From contig CM052356.1 of assembly GCA_028551475.1 (NCBI GenBank), positions 21,355,884 to 21,419,883 on the forward strand: a DNA stretch of 64,000 bases. Direction: 5' to 3'. This document shows positions 1 through 11,400 of this stretch, piece after piece. The position numbers were made by a program, and so were the translations under genes. The notes below the pieces were generated by a model. The model had not been told where the DNA came from and made no database searches. It saw only the letters and a program-made list of their open reading frames with translations. How positions within the stretch are numbered: position 1 is the stretch's first letter; every line of letters begins with the position of its first letter. Source of the stretch: Casuarina equisetifolia (Eukaryota; Streptophyta; Magnoliopsida; Fagales; Casuarinaceae).

Positions 1-1252
1 GTGAGCTCTTTTGGTCACGCGTCACGGTCAATGACCAACTGCCATGAGAGTATGGGTGAGGATCGACTGTGGCCATGGGTTTTCGAAAGTGGTGCAGCGC
101 GTGTAATCGTTCGCTGTCCCTGATAGAAGACGGCGCGTGAGGCATGTGCAGAAAATTGAAAGAAAAAGCCGAACCTTAGGGCAGCGCATGCGGCGTTGTT
201 AGCGCCTTTCTACAGACAAAACATGAGCAGCCCTTGTTCCTTTCACACGCGGTTAAACACCAAGAAGAAATTGCCATGGCGGCACGTGAGGTGCGTGAAG
301 CGTGTGTGTGACGTCAATAGCATTTTGCTCGGATAATTAACTCAACGGCATAAATATATTAACGAAGAAGTGGGATTTTTATTTTTTTTTTTTTTATTTT
401 AATATTACAAAGCATGAATCTAATTTACACACATAGTCAGTAAACTAGCAGACAAGAAGTTTAGAAGGAGTGGGATGCTACTTGTACAAGTAAATGAATG
501 AAGGGTTGCTTAGAAAAAAAGCAAAGCCGGTTTAGCAACCCGAGTTAGGAAATGCCAAAAACGTCGTTGTCGTGAGGGATTCTCACAAAATTTGGTTGGA
601 ATATTTGTAGCAAACAACTTTTTTTTTTTTTTTTTTGTATTTTTTTGTAGCTGGAAGAGGATAAAAAGCGTGGACTTATTTTCCAACCACTCAACTTTGT
701 GGCTTCTGATGAGATTTTCTCATTCGTAAGCCCAATCGATGACCAAGACGTGCAAGCACTTCGTTGTTTCTAAATTAATGCCTCCCCCTTCCCCCATACA
801 ACACCAATAAGTTAAGCTAAGTTCCGACCTTTTCAGGCTATTAAATATATGGGGTCAATAATGATGGTGTCTACGATTATCATCATCCCAGTTGGAGGAA
901 TGGATGGATGGATGGATGGATGTTCATTTTGTCCAAACAACCCAATGAAATGCAAGCCGGTTTAGAATCCCCGAAACAAGAGGTAAAAAACAAAAGAAAG
1001 CCAATATGCTTTGTAACAGTTGCAAAACAGAGACACCGCAACAAGAAAGTGCACGCCAGGACAAAATCGTCAATTCGAGAAAGAACCGAACCGCATTCAT
1101 ATCTGGGCTTGTCGTCTTCGACAGCCCCCAAATTGGCGTGGCAGGTGCCTACTACTACTACCCTATACCCATTCTCCATCCCCCCCAGCCTCCCCCACCC
1201 CACAACCCTCGTTATTGCCCCCTTCTCGGCTTAGCGTCACATGCTCCATCCT

Positions 1253-1347
<95 letters not shown>

Positions 1348-1476
1348 GATACTAACAATCATTTTACTTTACCTCTTGGTACTACAACTTGGCTAATCTT
1401 ACCATCACCATCGTCTGCTCCCCCACCCAACCTAAGCTTACAGACCCACGCCCAACCGGCGGATTGAGTTGTGGGG
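1..1476. other. Spacer and upstream region of the F-box gene
   Basis: No coding region is supported here; the open frames are low-complexity or start inside repeats. The stretch holds poly(T) tracts near 380 and 620, a short ATGG repeat at about 900-922 and a C/T-rich leader-like segment (1170-1250) before the CA repeat. The T-rich block at 376-395 followed by AATATTACAA resembles the reversed 3' tail of the SINE family seen elsewhere in this window, but it is too short to call. No single TATA box stands out. Confidence 0.6.
1255..1346. repeat. (CA)46 dinucleotide microsatellite
   Basis: An uninterrupted run of 46 CA units ends 130 bp before the start codon of the GID2-like gene, so it lies in the promoter or 5' untranslated region. 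Open frames across it encode His-Thr or Val-Cys repeats and are artefacts. A pure array of this length is expected to vary between individuals. Confidence 0.97.
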
Positions 1477-2028
1477 ATGAAGCGTGCAATGGCTGACGAT
1501 GGGGCTGCGGAGAAAGGAGAGGACAAGAAGATGAAGAAGATCAGAGTTGAGGGAGAAGAGGCAGGTGAAGAAAAAGAAGAAGGAGAAGGAGAAAGGGGAA
1601 GTGGGTTTATGAATCTGGATGAGAATCTGCTCTACGAGGTGTTGAAGCACGTGGACGCGAGGACTCTGGGTGCCGCAGCCTGCGTGAGTAAGCTGTGGCA
1701 CAGGACGGCCCAGGACGAGCGGCTCTGGGAGATGATCTGCACCAGGCACGGGGCCAACATCACCTGCCCTAAGCAGCTCCGATCTGTGGTCCTCGCTCTT
1801 GGGGGTTTCCGTCGTCTCCACTCGCAGTTCCTGTGTCATCTGTCTAAGCCCCAATCATCCGGCTCGTCTTCCCCATCGACTTCGTCCTCCTCGTCTTGGG
1901 GTCCGTTTGCGCCGATGATTGGGTCGAAGCCTGTGACTCGTTGGGGAAAAGATGAGGTTAATCTTTCGCTTTCGCTCCTCTCTATTCGCTACTACGAGAA
2001 GATGAATTTCAATAACCGGGGCAGATGA
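1477..2028 (+). CDS. GID2: F-box protein GID2/SLEEPY1, gibberellin signalling
   Basis: This intronless 183-residue protein matches the SLY1/GID2 family along its length. Family knowledge: it is the F-box subunit of an SCF ubiquitin ligase that binds DELLA repressors after gibberellin perception by GID1 and sends them to the proteasome. The ATG at 1477 is chosen over the in-frame GTG at 1471 because family members begin MKR. Residues 1-44 are charged and Glu/Lys-rich. The F-box is at about 46-88 (core NLDENLLYEVLKHVDARTL). The GGF region follows (VVLALGGFRRLH, 105-115), and the C-terminal LSL region (LSLSLLSIRYYEKM, 163-176) is the DELLA-binding part in characterised members. A Ser-rich insert (about 127-141) separates GGF and LSL and is longer than I recall for Arabidopsis SLY1. 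All key segments are intact, so the gene looks functional. Confidence 0.95.
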   Translation: MKRAMADDGAAEKGEDKKMKKIRVEGEEAGEEKEEGEGERGSGFMNLDENLLYEVLKHVDARTLGAAACVSKLWHRTAQDERLWEMICTRHGANITCPKQLRSVVLALGGFRRLHSQFLCHLSKPQSSGSSSPSTSSSSSWGPFAPMIGSKPVTRWGKDEVNLSLSLLSIRYYEKMNFNNRGR

Positions 2029-3560
2029 TGACTCGATTCCCCAAAAATATTTCTAATTTCACTTTTTTGTGGTTTGGATTTGATTTGGGTGTTGAGATCT
2101 AGATCTGTATGCTTACTTTTGGTTCAGTGTTTCCTTGTTGACTTTTCAGCTTGTTGTATAAATTGAAATGGAACTGTGAAATTTGTGCATAATTTTTCCA
2201 ATATTAGGACTTTCCCTTGATTTTTATTCCTTATATGTTCCTGTGCTGAATTGGGTTCCCGAGAAATTCGTGTTCTGGTGTGAGGGATATGATGAGGGAA
2301 AGAACCTGAACGCATGATTTCAAGTGTTTTCCTAAACTCTGACCCAGACGGCCGGAGGGTGCGGTAGATTCCCCTGCCGAAAACGCACAAGCAGACAGGG
2401 CCGTAAGTTGTCGTGGTAAAATGTCCGGAACTGACCACACGTATTTTGGTCCTTCCCACAATCTAGTCTGCTATAGGGACACTTCAGTGAGTTCGTATTA
2501 GATTGGATCCGTGAAAAGCCAAAAATCCTTCCTTGCGAGAACGAAGTTGTCTTATTGTTCGTCCCTAGCCTTTCGACAAGTGGATTGGCATTGGCCCTGC
2601 ATTCATGGCTGATTGCTGTACCCTCTTGGTTGATTGCTGTGTTTACATTCTGTAACTCAATGCCCTTCACCGGCGTTTTGATTTTTGTCTCACATTGCCT
2701 GGTCAGGCTTCGGCGAATTGTAGCCTTCCATGTCTGGTCGAATTCAATTCATTTAATGTCGTGATCCCAGAATCTGGTTTTGATAAAACGTCCCCAGTTG
2801 CTTGTATAAATGGCTCTTACCCAAAAGTTGTCCTCCAAGAAAAATATCTCCCAGATAATGACAAAATCAATTGACAAAGCTACACCGTTCGACATGCCCC
2901 TTAGAAACCGGCTCCTGGTGCAAAGTCTTGAAATTTCCAACCAACAAGACTATTGGACAGCGAAGCCACTAATTCCTCCATATATAATCTCTTTCCCTCT
3001 CCATATGGTCAGGGCACTCGTAAGACTCCACTCATTCAAAAGGGAAAAAAAATTCCATGTTAGGCCAAAAAATATAACGTGGCAGTTTGATCGAGAAGTG
3101 ATCTCGTGATCAATCAGAAATGGTGACTCTTACCATTCAACATAGACAGCTTTGAAAGCCCACATGCGCGACAGAAGCGAGTATCTGAAACAAAACCTAA
3201 AAGTATATTTAGGATCAGTGGTATAACCGTGAATGGATTTCGTAAGCGTGACTGGATTTTGGCCTGCCCTGCCCTGCCCTGCCCTGCGTGTCGAATCATG
3301 CGACTCTGCCAATTACGAGACCCGCGGAGGCGCTGATCAGAACAAAATCAAGTCTAAATTCCGCTTGCCGCTCACCAAATCTTACCGACGGAAAATGAAT
3401 TCCAACTTCCCTTTTCGTATTTCCTTGCTGCTTACTCATATTTTGGACTACCTTTCTAGTTTTCCTTCGGACCAAAAAGTCTACTCATTCCTTGCAGGGA
3501 GAGGAGGCGGCCCCTCACAAGTCATGGAACTCCTCCACGTGTTTGAATGCGGGCAGTGCA
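2029..3560. other. Spacer between GID2 and the peptide gene
   Basis: The first few hundred bases are probably the GID2 3' untranslated region. Frames of 60-120 codons occur on both strands but show no family signature, no consistent codon use and no signal peptide. No RNA gene was recognised. Confidence 0.5.
3262..3288. repeat. Short CCCTG tandem repeat
   Basis: About five copies of a CCCTG pentamer stand out as G/C-rich in an A/T-rich spacer. No function is suggested. Confidence 0.8.
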
Positions 3561-3571
3561 ACTTTTCTCTA

Positions 3572-3623
3572 GTCAAAAGTCTGTGTTGACAGCCCCTTTC
3601 TTACATGCACCACTGTATAAATA
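3572..3623 (+). promoter_or_regulatory. Core promoter of the PIP-like gene: W-box cores and TATA box
   Basis: TATAAATA lies at 3616-3623, about 95 bp before the start codon, which implies a leader of roughly 65-75 nt. Just upstream are two inverted W-box cores: TTGAC on the plus strand at 3586-3590 and GTCAA (TTGAC on the minus strand) at 3572-3576. Close pairs of W-box cores are typical WRKY-bound elements in defence-induced genes, which would fit a PAMP-induced peptide. The core is short and the regulation is inferred. Confidence 0.55.
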
Positions 3624-3717
3624 ACATGCCGAGCTGCGTTTATCATACAAACCATATCAACTCAAGAATTGCCTGCAACTCCAGTTTTGAGCCCCTTCCA
3701 AAGCGTTATCCATTCAC

Positions 3718-3981
3718 ATGGCCAGAATCCCCAAGTCTCTCGGCTTCTTTCTTGTGCTCCTTTGTTGCTCTGCACTTTTTATGGCGGAAGCTCGTCCTCT
3801 CGTTGCTGACAAGCCTGGCAACTCCATAGCCCAAAAGGTTGAGATTTTCTTGGATAGTTTGGATATAACAGGAATCAAAACCGGCGGACCAAGCCCAGGT
3901 GGAAAGGGTCACGCTAGCACGAATGGCCGGAATATAGGAGCGGTAATGAAGTCGGGACCAAGTCCAGGAAATGGGCACTAA
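3718..3981 (+). CDS. PIPL: Secreted peptide precursor of the PIP/PIPL type with two SGPS-like motifs
   Basis: This 87-residue, single-exon precursor starts with a hydrophobic signal peptide (residues 1-25, likely cut after AEA). A variable middle follows, then two copies of a Gly-Pro-Ser-Pro motif ending in Gly-His: GGPSPGGKGH at 56-65 and SGPSPGNGH at 79-87, the exact C terminus. Family knowledge: PAMP-induced secreted peptides (PIP and PIP-like) are processed from the precursor C terminus around SGPSxxGxGH, and PIP1 acts through the receptor kinase RLK7 to amplify immunity. Paired motifs occur in some family members. Here the internal copy has the usual 10-residue spacing but begins GG, while the C-terminal copy is one residue short. 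A TATA box and W-box cores upstream support a real gene. Mature ends and hydroxyproline sites cannot be read from DNA. Confidence 0.82.
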   Translation: MARIPKSLGFFLVLLCCSALFMAEARPLVADKPGNSIAQKVEIFLDSLDITGIKTGGPSPGGKGHASTNGRNIGAVMKSGPSPGNGH

Positions 3982-6129
3982 CGGCTTACCGCCATGCACC
4001 ATTGGTTCTTTCACTGTTTTACATAAACAAATTCTTTTATTCGTATAAAGAAAATATCTGTTATAGAAGGTTGCATAGATTTTACATTCTTTTGTAGGTT
4101 GCGTGTTGCAGAACAACCATTGAGTTCTGTTTGTAACATCATGCAAAGATTAAATTTTTTGATATCTAAACTTGTAATGAAGCTTTCATTTCTCGATTTT
4201 ATGCATCAGTTGGAATATAGGCTTTTGATCATTGTTAAAGAGTGCTTGCTGTGTGTAAGAGACAGAGAAAGAAACGGAAACGGAGAGATCTCGGGAAAAG
4301 GTTGGTCGGAAATATTTTCATCAATCTCGTACAAAAGATCCTTCCTCTATTCCAGGCATCATCTGCATTTAAGAAGATCACTGGAATGGCCAAACGAACC
4401 CTATTATGAAAAGCTTGATAATAAAAGCTCTTAAGGAAAAAGGATCTAAGGACTCCGGTAATGCTAACTATGATATCTTGCACAGAGGTGGCCGGAGTCA
4501 AGGTATCCTCTTTAGCCCCGGTGGTTCTTATGGTCAAACGAATAAAACAAACCACAGAAAGTACTGCGAAGTTTGGCCTAGTCAAGGCATTTTCCTGCCC
4601 CTCTTTTATGTCGTTTTACTTTTGGCTGAACTGAGACGGCATATTTTATTTCTGGGGAAGGAATTCATTAAAGAAGCTACAAACAAAAAATGAGAGACGG
4701 CGAGAGAGGATGACCACCTCAAGACGGCTGACCCCAAAACCCGGCGGCTGCTTTCCTCCCATTTTTTTAAAACAGTTTTGGAGGGTTTTGACAGTCAAAT
4801 TGAAGACCATAACAGAATCCAAGGAAACGCTTGTTTTCCTTATAACCACAATTACGAAAAGGCTTCAAGGTGAACATGGATACAAAAATGACAAACAATT
4901 GCAGCAAAAGGAGTTAAAACAAAAGATGGACTTGTTGGTCGACGAGATGTGAAACTTGGTCGATGACCACTAACTGAACTCGATCTTCGTAGCAACCAAA
5001 TCTGTTGCTCCATATGCCCATCGTTTTTCCAAATTCTGCCTGCATTCTGGAGCTAGCTAATTGGAGATTAAAAGTATTCCGCCTCTGAAATCATTGCCTG
5101 CCTGCTCTAGTAATTAGAATGCCATGCCAAGCTTGAAATCCCATTTATATTTATGTTTCTGGCCCATTATTCATCGTCCAACCCACTTTATGCACATTAT
5201 TTTATTACATAGGAGACATTTGTATTCTATGTATAAACCTTTTGAATTGTAACTTCGGGTGATATGTGAGAATCCAAGAAAGCTTCCGGGCGTTCCTAAA
5301 GATTGGTGCTTTCTTTCTCACTTTGCACTGCACGACTATACTCCGTCCGTGCCTTCCATTTTGTTATTCTTCTGCTTTTCTGACAAAATCCGATCCACTT
5401 TTAGTCTAGCAACGTCGATACCACTACACTCATTTTCATTTTCTCCTTATTTGTTAGTGCGTCTCTCTCAATACCTAAATTCACACGCAAAGAAAAACCT
5501 TTTTGTCTGAGTTGGGTTTGGTGATGCTCTCCCTGAAAGATGCATAATGAGGAATAAAGACACGCTTCCTAATAAGTCCATTGAACGTTTTATTATATAG
5601 GCGTAAGATAGACACTACCGCATGTGCTTGGGGACAAACAGCCAGGTGCTAGGGCACTACACTAATTTTCCCAAGGCTAAACTATCCATGTTAAGGTGAT
5701 GCATTTGTAATAATTTATCTCCAACACTAGTCTTGGCGGACTTTTGTTACACTTCCTTCCTTATAAATCTAACCTGATGTTTTATTTTATGTAATCTCGA
5801 ATCTACAATACTGCATCTCCTTCGAGACCGACGATTGGGTTTTCGGGTACATGTTCCTGTTCATTTTCCCAGAGATAAATTGACTACGTTAATATGGTGT
5901 TGCGTTTCTAACAATCAATCCTTCAATGCTAGGCATGTCTTGCCTCTATACCTCAAAAGATGTCTTATAAGGAATGAAGACCACCTTACGCGTTACATGA
6001 TTGAACTAGATTCCAGCAATAGTTTTCCAAACTATTTTCTCAGCAGTATGTACCTACATCAAATGTTCACACTGATACAGTATGTGGAGTTGAAATATAT
6101 ATGAACTGCATGATTACAATGAAAGCAAT
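3982..6129. other. Spacer between the peptide gene and the copia remnant
   Basis: The first 100-200 bp are likely the peptide gene's 3' untranslated region. The remainder contains frames up to about 115 codons without recognisable domains. I looked for a second PIP-like motif downstream, because these genes can be tandem, and did not find one. A weak resemblance between about 5535-5580 and 5955-5995 may be a decayed duplication. Confidence 0.45.
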
Positions 6130-7915
6130 ACTTATTTATGTAACCCCAGTTGAAGTCCGGACTGGAATTAAACTATTTGTAGGTCATTTAAAAATCTTTG
6201 GAAGTGTTTGTTTAGTCCATATACCATATAAGAAAGACAAAATTAGAAGGAAAAAAGAATCTTTAAAGTGTATTATGCTATGATATAGTGAAGTCTTTGA
6301 AGCTCTACATAATTCACATCGTAGACTCGAACAAATTTATGGTGCGACGTGATGTGGTGTTTGATGAAGAAAGTGTGTTGGACTGGGAAACAGACAAGAT
6401 GAAACACAAATAGTTTCTAGTCCTGATATGGGCAGCAGTGAGAATCAAGATATTGATATGAAGAGGAGCCTTCTTTTTGTGATGATGATACATGTTCACC
6501 TCCAAGTGTTGTCTCTTCCTCAGTGCACCCTGAACTTGAAACATCTTCCAATACTCCCAGTCAAAATGAAGGCTTTAGAAAAAAGCTATGGAAACTCCAA
6601 CTTTACTTTGATGGAGCCCGAATCCTTTGAAGAAGCCGTTGGTAAGAAGAGTGGGTTGCTGACATGGAGAAGGAGATTAAAGCTATAATGAAGAGTGGAA
6701 CTTGGGTTCTGGCTATGTTGTAAGAAGGAAAAGTAGTTGTTGGTGCGAACTGGTAGTGAAAACAAGAAGACAGATGGAAGCATTCAGAAATAAGAGCTAG
6801 GTTTATAGCTAAGGGATCAAATTCTTGGAATAGGTTATACTGAAACATTTGCTCTAGTGGCCAAGATGGAAACAATTTGATTATTGGCAGCTTTGGTAGC
6901 ATAATTTCAATGGAAAATACATCAAATAGTTGTAAAGTTAATATTTTCCAATAGAAAACGGCATTTTGCAAGGAGAAGAGCTTGAGAAAGGCATTATACG
7001 ATCTTAAGCAAGCTCCTAGATCTTGGAGTAGCAAGATGAGCATATATTTTGTCAAGCAAGCCCACATTGTTCATTAAGTCAAAAGGTACAAAAGTTCTAA
7101 TGATCTATATGCGGATGATTTAATTTTTGTGAGTAGTTGTAAAAGATCCACACTACAATTTAAAAAAGATGTTCAGTAATTTTGAGATGAATGCTTATGA
7201 TTCATGACCTACTTTCTTGGAATTACGGCATCTCAAAATTACAAGGAAATTTTCTTGTCACAAGTTCGGTTTATTGAGATTTTTTTTTAAAAGGTTTAAC
7301 ATGCTTGGCTGCAGTTCAGAGGTAGTCAATGATAGGACTAAGGTGAATGAAAAGATTGGTGGCGCTCGTCGCACCAATTTTAGGAGTCTTATGGCAGTTT
7401 AATGTATGCAATAAATACAGAGCCAATTATATTGTTTGCAGTAAATTTTCAGTCAAGATATGTGCAGATTCTAATCAAGTACATCAGTAAAGGGAAAAGG
7501 ATTCTTAGATATCTGCAAGGGACGATAAACCTGGGTCTTTTGTTTAAAACAACCCAAGATACGGTCACTCTCTGTTCAGCTGAGTTGAGTATGTAGCAAC
7601 AGTAGCTTGTGCAATCCAATGTATTTGGGTCATAAGAATTTTATTGGAAACGGGATTCCTCCAACAGTTGGCCAATGTCCTCCATTGTGACAATAAGTTT
7701 GCAACTTCAATTGGCAAAAATCTAGTAAATCACTCTCGAACTAAACATATTGCTATCAAGTTCTATTATTTAAGAGAAATCTTTAGCATGGGAGAAGTTG
7801 CCATAGAACACTGCAAAACAAGGGAGCAACTATTTGACATTTTCACAAAAGGTCTTGGGAGGCTATAGCATGAAGTTTTGAGGGATCAACTTGGTATCAT
7901 GGTGAATATCATATG
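6130..7915 (+). pseudogene. Decayed Ty1/copia pol (integrase C-terminus, RT, RNase H)
   Basis: Fragments in shifting frames follow copia pol order. First comes the end of the integrase (TPVE, then VGHLKIFGSVCLVHIP at about 6180-6230), then a VRRDVVFDEE segment near 6340. The start of the reverse transcriptase follows (ESFEEAVG near 6620), then the KALYDLKQAPRSW-like motif near 6990-7030. RNase H comes last: LHCDN, then SRTKHIAIKFYYLRE, then LFDIFTKGL at about 7680-7860. Stops and frameshifts are everywhere; gag, protease and the integrase catalytic core are absent. It is a 5'-truncated, old insertion. Its 3' end merges with an LTR-like piece close to the MRG gene. Confidence 0.85.
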
Positions 7916-8060
7916 GAGTAGTGTTGTTAAGGTTAACAAAGGGAGTGGGATTCGATGGGTATGGCCTTATCTAAGGGAAAGAACAACTCCCAATACGGCT
8001 GCGAGCTATTGCTTGCATACCAGAGTTTCTAATTTCTTCTGATGTTCTTATCGTACCTTG
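7916..8060 (+). repeat. LTR-like fragment next to the copia remnant
   Basis: Sequence after the RNase H remnant begins with a purine-rich stretch and TGTTGTTAAGG, as expected where a 3' LTR starts. About 105 bp of it resemble 13390-13500 inside an MRG intron, including the exact 12-mer ATGGCCTTATCT (7961-7972 and 13418-13429). The right boundary is uncertain. Confidence 0.55.
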
Positions 8061-8481
8061 AGATTTTTTATTCATATCCTCTTCTGCCGTGTCTTTATCT
8101 GCGTTATACCTTTCCCCTATTCTAGCTACATATAATTTCCGGTCTTTTTCTTCTAGAAAATGCATTAGTAACTCGTTGTTCTTCAAGTTATGTTGCTTTT
8201 TCCACCGAAAAAAGACTTCTATTTTTTGTGCTCTAACAAAACGTCACCGTCATGATGACTTTTGTTGAGCTATACCGGGATGACGATTCGAACTGCAAAG
8301 TTTGGAACAAAGGCGGCGCGTTTGTTCAACGCCGGAACATTTCCCCTGTTTTAAGGCGAGAGAGCGTTCCTAGAGAGCACCCACAGAAAACCGCCGCGGG
8401 TTTTCCATTTCTCCGCTCTTCGCAGTCCACCTTGCTAAGAGAATCGCTTCAGCTCGTGCTGCAATTGTCTTAATAACCTCA
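8061..8481 (+). other. Upstream region of the MRG gene
   Basis: This short interval holds the promoter and leader of the MRG gene and directly abuts TE-derived sequence on its left. No clear TATA box is visible, as is common for broadly expressed chromatin genes. The open frame at 8252-8473 has no family match and is probably leader sequence. Confidence 0.4.
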
Positions 8482-11400
8482 ATGGGAAACTCCAAGACCG
8501 AGGTTACTGACTCCTCTGCCACCGAGTCAGACGGCGAGATCACGAAGACCGATTCCGAAATGGGCATTGCCGACGACGGCGACTGCGATGGCCCTACCAA
8601 CACTGATTCTTGCCCCTTCTTTGAAGGGGAAAAGGTCCTTGCTTTCCATAGCGTTCGCATTTACGAAGCCAAGGTACCTTCCTTCTTTCCTTTACTTTTC
8701 TGTTTCTAGTCGGTTGGGCTCTTGAAGATGGCTTTGGGAAATTTGTACGTGAGAGAAAACATAGATTATGAACTACTTTGCTTTATTTCTTTTATAATAT
8801 GTTAAGTAAAGCAGAAGCTTCATCTGGTCTTGAGTGACCCAGGCTAAGTTTTATTTTTTTCGGAAGCCAGTACTTGTAATTTCTTATTGTTCATTCTGCA
8901 AGAACTATCATTGATCGGTGCCCTTTAGAACTTTGTGATCACTACTAACCAAGAAAGCAGAAATCCCTGTGACTACACAGAACCCACATGGAAGTTAATA
9001 AGGTGGCGTATATAAAGCAAACAGAATAAATGTGATGGTTTCATCAGAATTTTTTTGGGACTAGAATCTTTGGAGATTTATGACATTTCCCTTTAAATAG
9101 CATACTATACTATAACTCTGCTCATATAGCCTGAGAGTGCTCCAACGATTATCATGTGGAAACCTCTTGGAGTTGATAATATTATTGATAACTTTGTATT
9201 TGGCTTTTAATGAGAGGAGACTTTCTTGTCTCAAGCGTCTTGTATTTGTAAAATTTTTCTTCAGACATAACATTTTGAGGTATGCATGTGGCTTATCATA
9301 AAGTTTGATATGTTTGGCTACACTAGCTAAGCATCTCGCCTTTTAAAACCGAAGGTGGTTTGTGATGGGTAGAGGGTGTTGTTTTAGTAGGTTCTAGTTG
9401 ATCGTTCTAATTTACAAAATGGTAAGTACATTAGCGGTTTTGTGAACACTTCTTAGCACACTAGCTCAGTTAGGGAGTTTTATGATTTGAATTTAGTAAG
9501 TATTTATTCTACGTGGGATTGAAGCTTTTATACTAACATAGATGTAGTATAGAGGATGTTATACCTAATCTAATCTACGAGATTAGGGACAGGAACTTGT
9601 TTATAGTTTAGATAAACTAGGGTCAGGGTTTTCTGGAAAATGACTGGGACATATGAGTAATGTAGTGCATCTATTGGGTTGAGGGAAAAACTAGGTTTAA
9701 GGATTTTAACAGAGAAAAGACTAAGATTTGTGTGTCTGTTACAAAGCTGACCTGTAGGCCCAGAATGATATTTTGATATGAAGGTCTTGTGGGAATTATT
9801 TGATGGATGGATGGTGTGAGGTTCTCTACAATTCTATTCAAGGGAAATAAACTAAGCGATAAAATTATATAGTGGTAGAATTTGATGCAAGATTTCTGGA
9901 AAACCAAAAAGAATATAAAAGGAAGAAAAATGATACAAAAGCATTGTACTTATGGCATTGGCAAGAATTTCTTTTGATAGACTAGTTTATTAAAATAATA
10001 CAATCACAAATAAAATTGCAGAATCACCAAATCTTATAGAATCACCAAATCTTAGAAAGTGCAATATTTTGAATTGATAATATTTAGAATATGATAGAAG
10101 TTTCAAATGGTCAATGTGTGGATAAGCTTGAAGAACATGGTTAAGAAAAGACATTGTAAAAATTATGTGTATGTGTTATGCATACATATGCATAGACACT
10201 TATCTGGAGCCAACGGACTTGTTGTTTCCCTAGTTGATTGAATTAGGATTTAATCCCATTGGAGAAAATAAATAATAATTTTCAGTACGATTGATATGAA
10301 AGCTTATTTTTGCCGTATTTTAAAAAACTAGCCAGAAAAATAAATTGCAATATCCAGTTTGATATGTTGCAGAAGCGGAAGTGCATTTTCCTGATCCCTT
10401 CTCAAATACTCATATATGACCTTTGTCCACTTCTCCTCTCCCCCCCACCCCACTCCCCTTCACTCTTTTTTCTTTTCTGTGGGAAGGTAATACGTGTATA
10501 GCCCAAGTTAAAAGCATGAATTATTTGGGAGTAACCTTTAGTGCTTTTTCTGCTGCATCTTTAGATTTTGTTGACTTTATATGTTGTTAATTCAGTGGTG
10601 TTTTATTTGGCTTAATCTTATTGTCTATATGTTCTATTTTAAGGTGAGAAAAATTGAATGCCGGATGAAGGAGTGGAGTTTTCTTGTTCATTATCTTGTA
10701 AGTTTGAACCTATTTTACTTTTCCATAATCACAATGTTCTTTATGTTACTATGACTGTTGTTTATTACCTCAATCCCATAAAAATCCTACCTTTATCTGT
10801 TTTTTGGTTGCATCAACTCATGGCATCCAGTTATTGTATCTTGATTAAGATACCCACTTCTGTTGTGCAGGGCTGGAGCAAAAAGTGAGTACGATTTCAC
10901 ATTAAAGTACCTGGCATCTGAAAATTCTCAATTCTGATTTAATGTTCTATGTGGACAGCGGTTAGTAGTTGAATATGGAATTCTACCTCTGTTGTATTTT
11001 TTTTTTCCCCTGAAGTATATTATGTTTCACTTGACAGATTGTGGTTCCAGCACCTCCCTTTTTCTTTATAATTTTTCTGGTTATGTCGTAGCATTCCTTA
11101 TTCTACCTATCAGATAAAGGTTCCAACAATTTTCATTTTGCATCATGGTGCTTTATTCCAGTATTCGTGCCTGATTTTAGATTTGTTATTGTTGCCTTCT
11201 TTTGCAAGTATTGTATTTGCATGTTCTTTTGATTTAGTTTAGCTTCTTCAGTTTCTCTGCTTACTCTTGTGCTTATGAACTCCAAGTAAATCTTAATTTC
11301 TTTAGGCTTTGTTTTCCTCAATAGTTGGGATGAATGGGTGAGCATGGATCGTTTGATGAAGTTCACGGAGGAGAATGTGCAGAAACAGCAGGCCCTCAAC

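Noticed and set aside
1006-1467. 153-codon plus-strand frame rich in His-Thr, and its overlapping partners
   Set aside because: It is created by the (CA)46 repeat and has no domain; it lies upstream of the true F-box gene.
2810-3109. 99-codon frame with an ATG start
   Set aside because: No family signature, no signal peptide and no promoter motif; likely chance in spacer.
8252-8473. 73-codon frame upstream of MRG as a separate gene
   Set aside because: It sits in the expected MRG leader, has no family and ends just before the MRG start codon.
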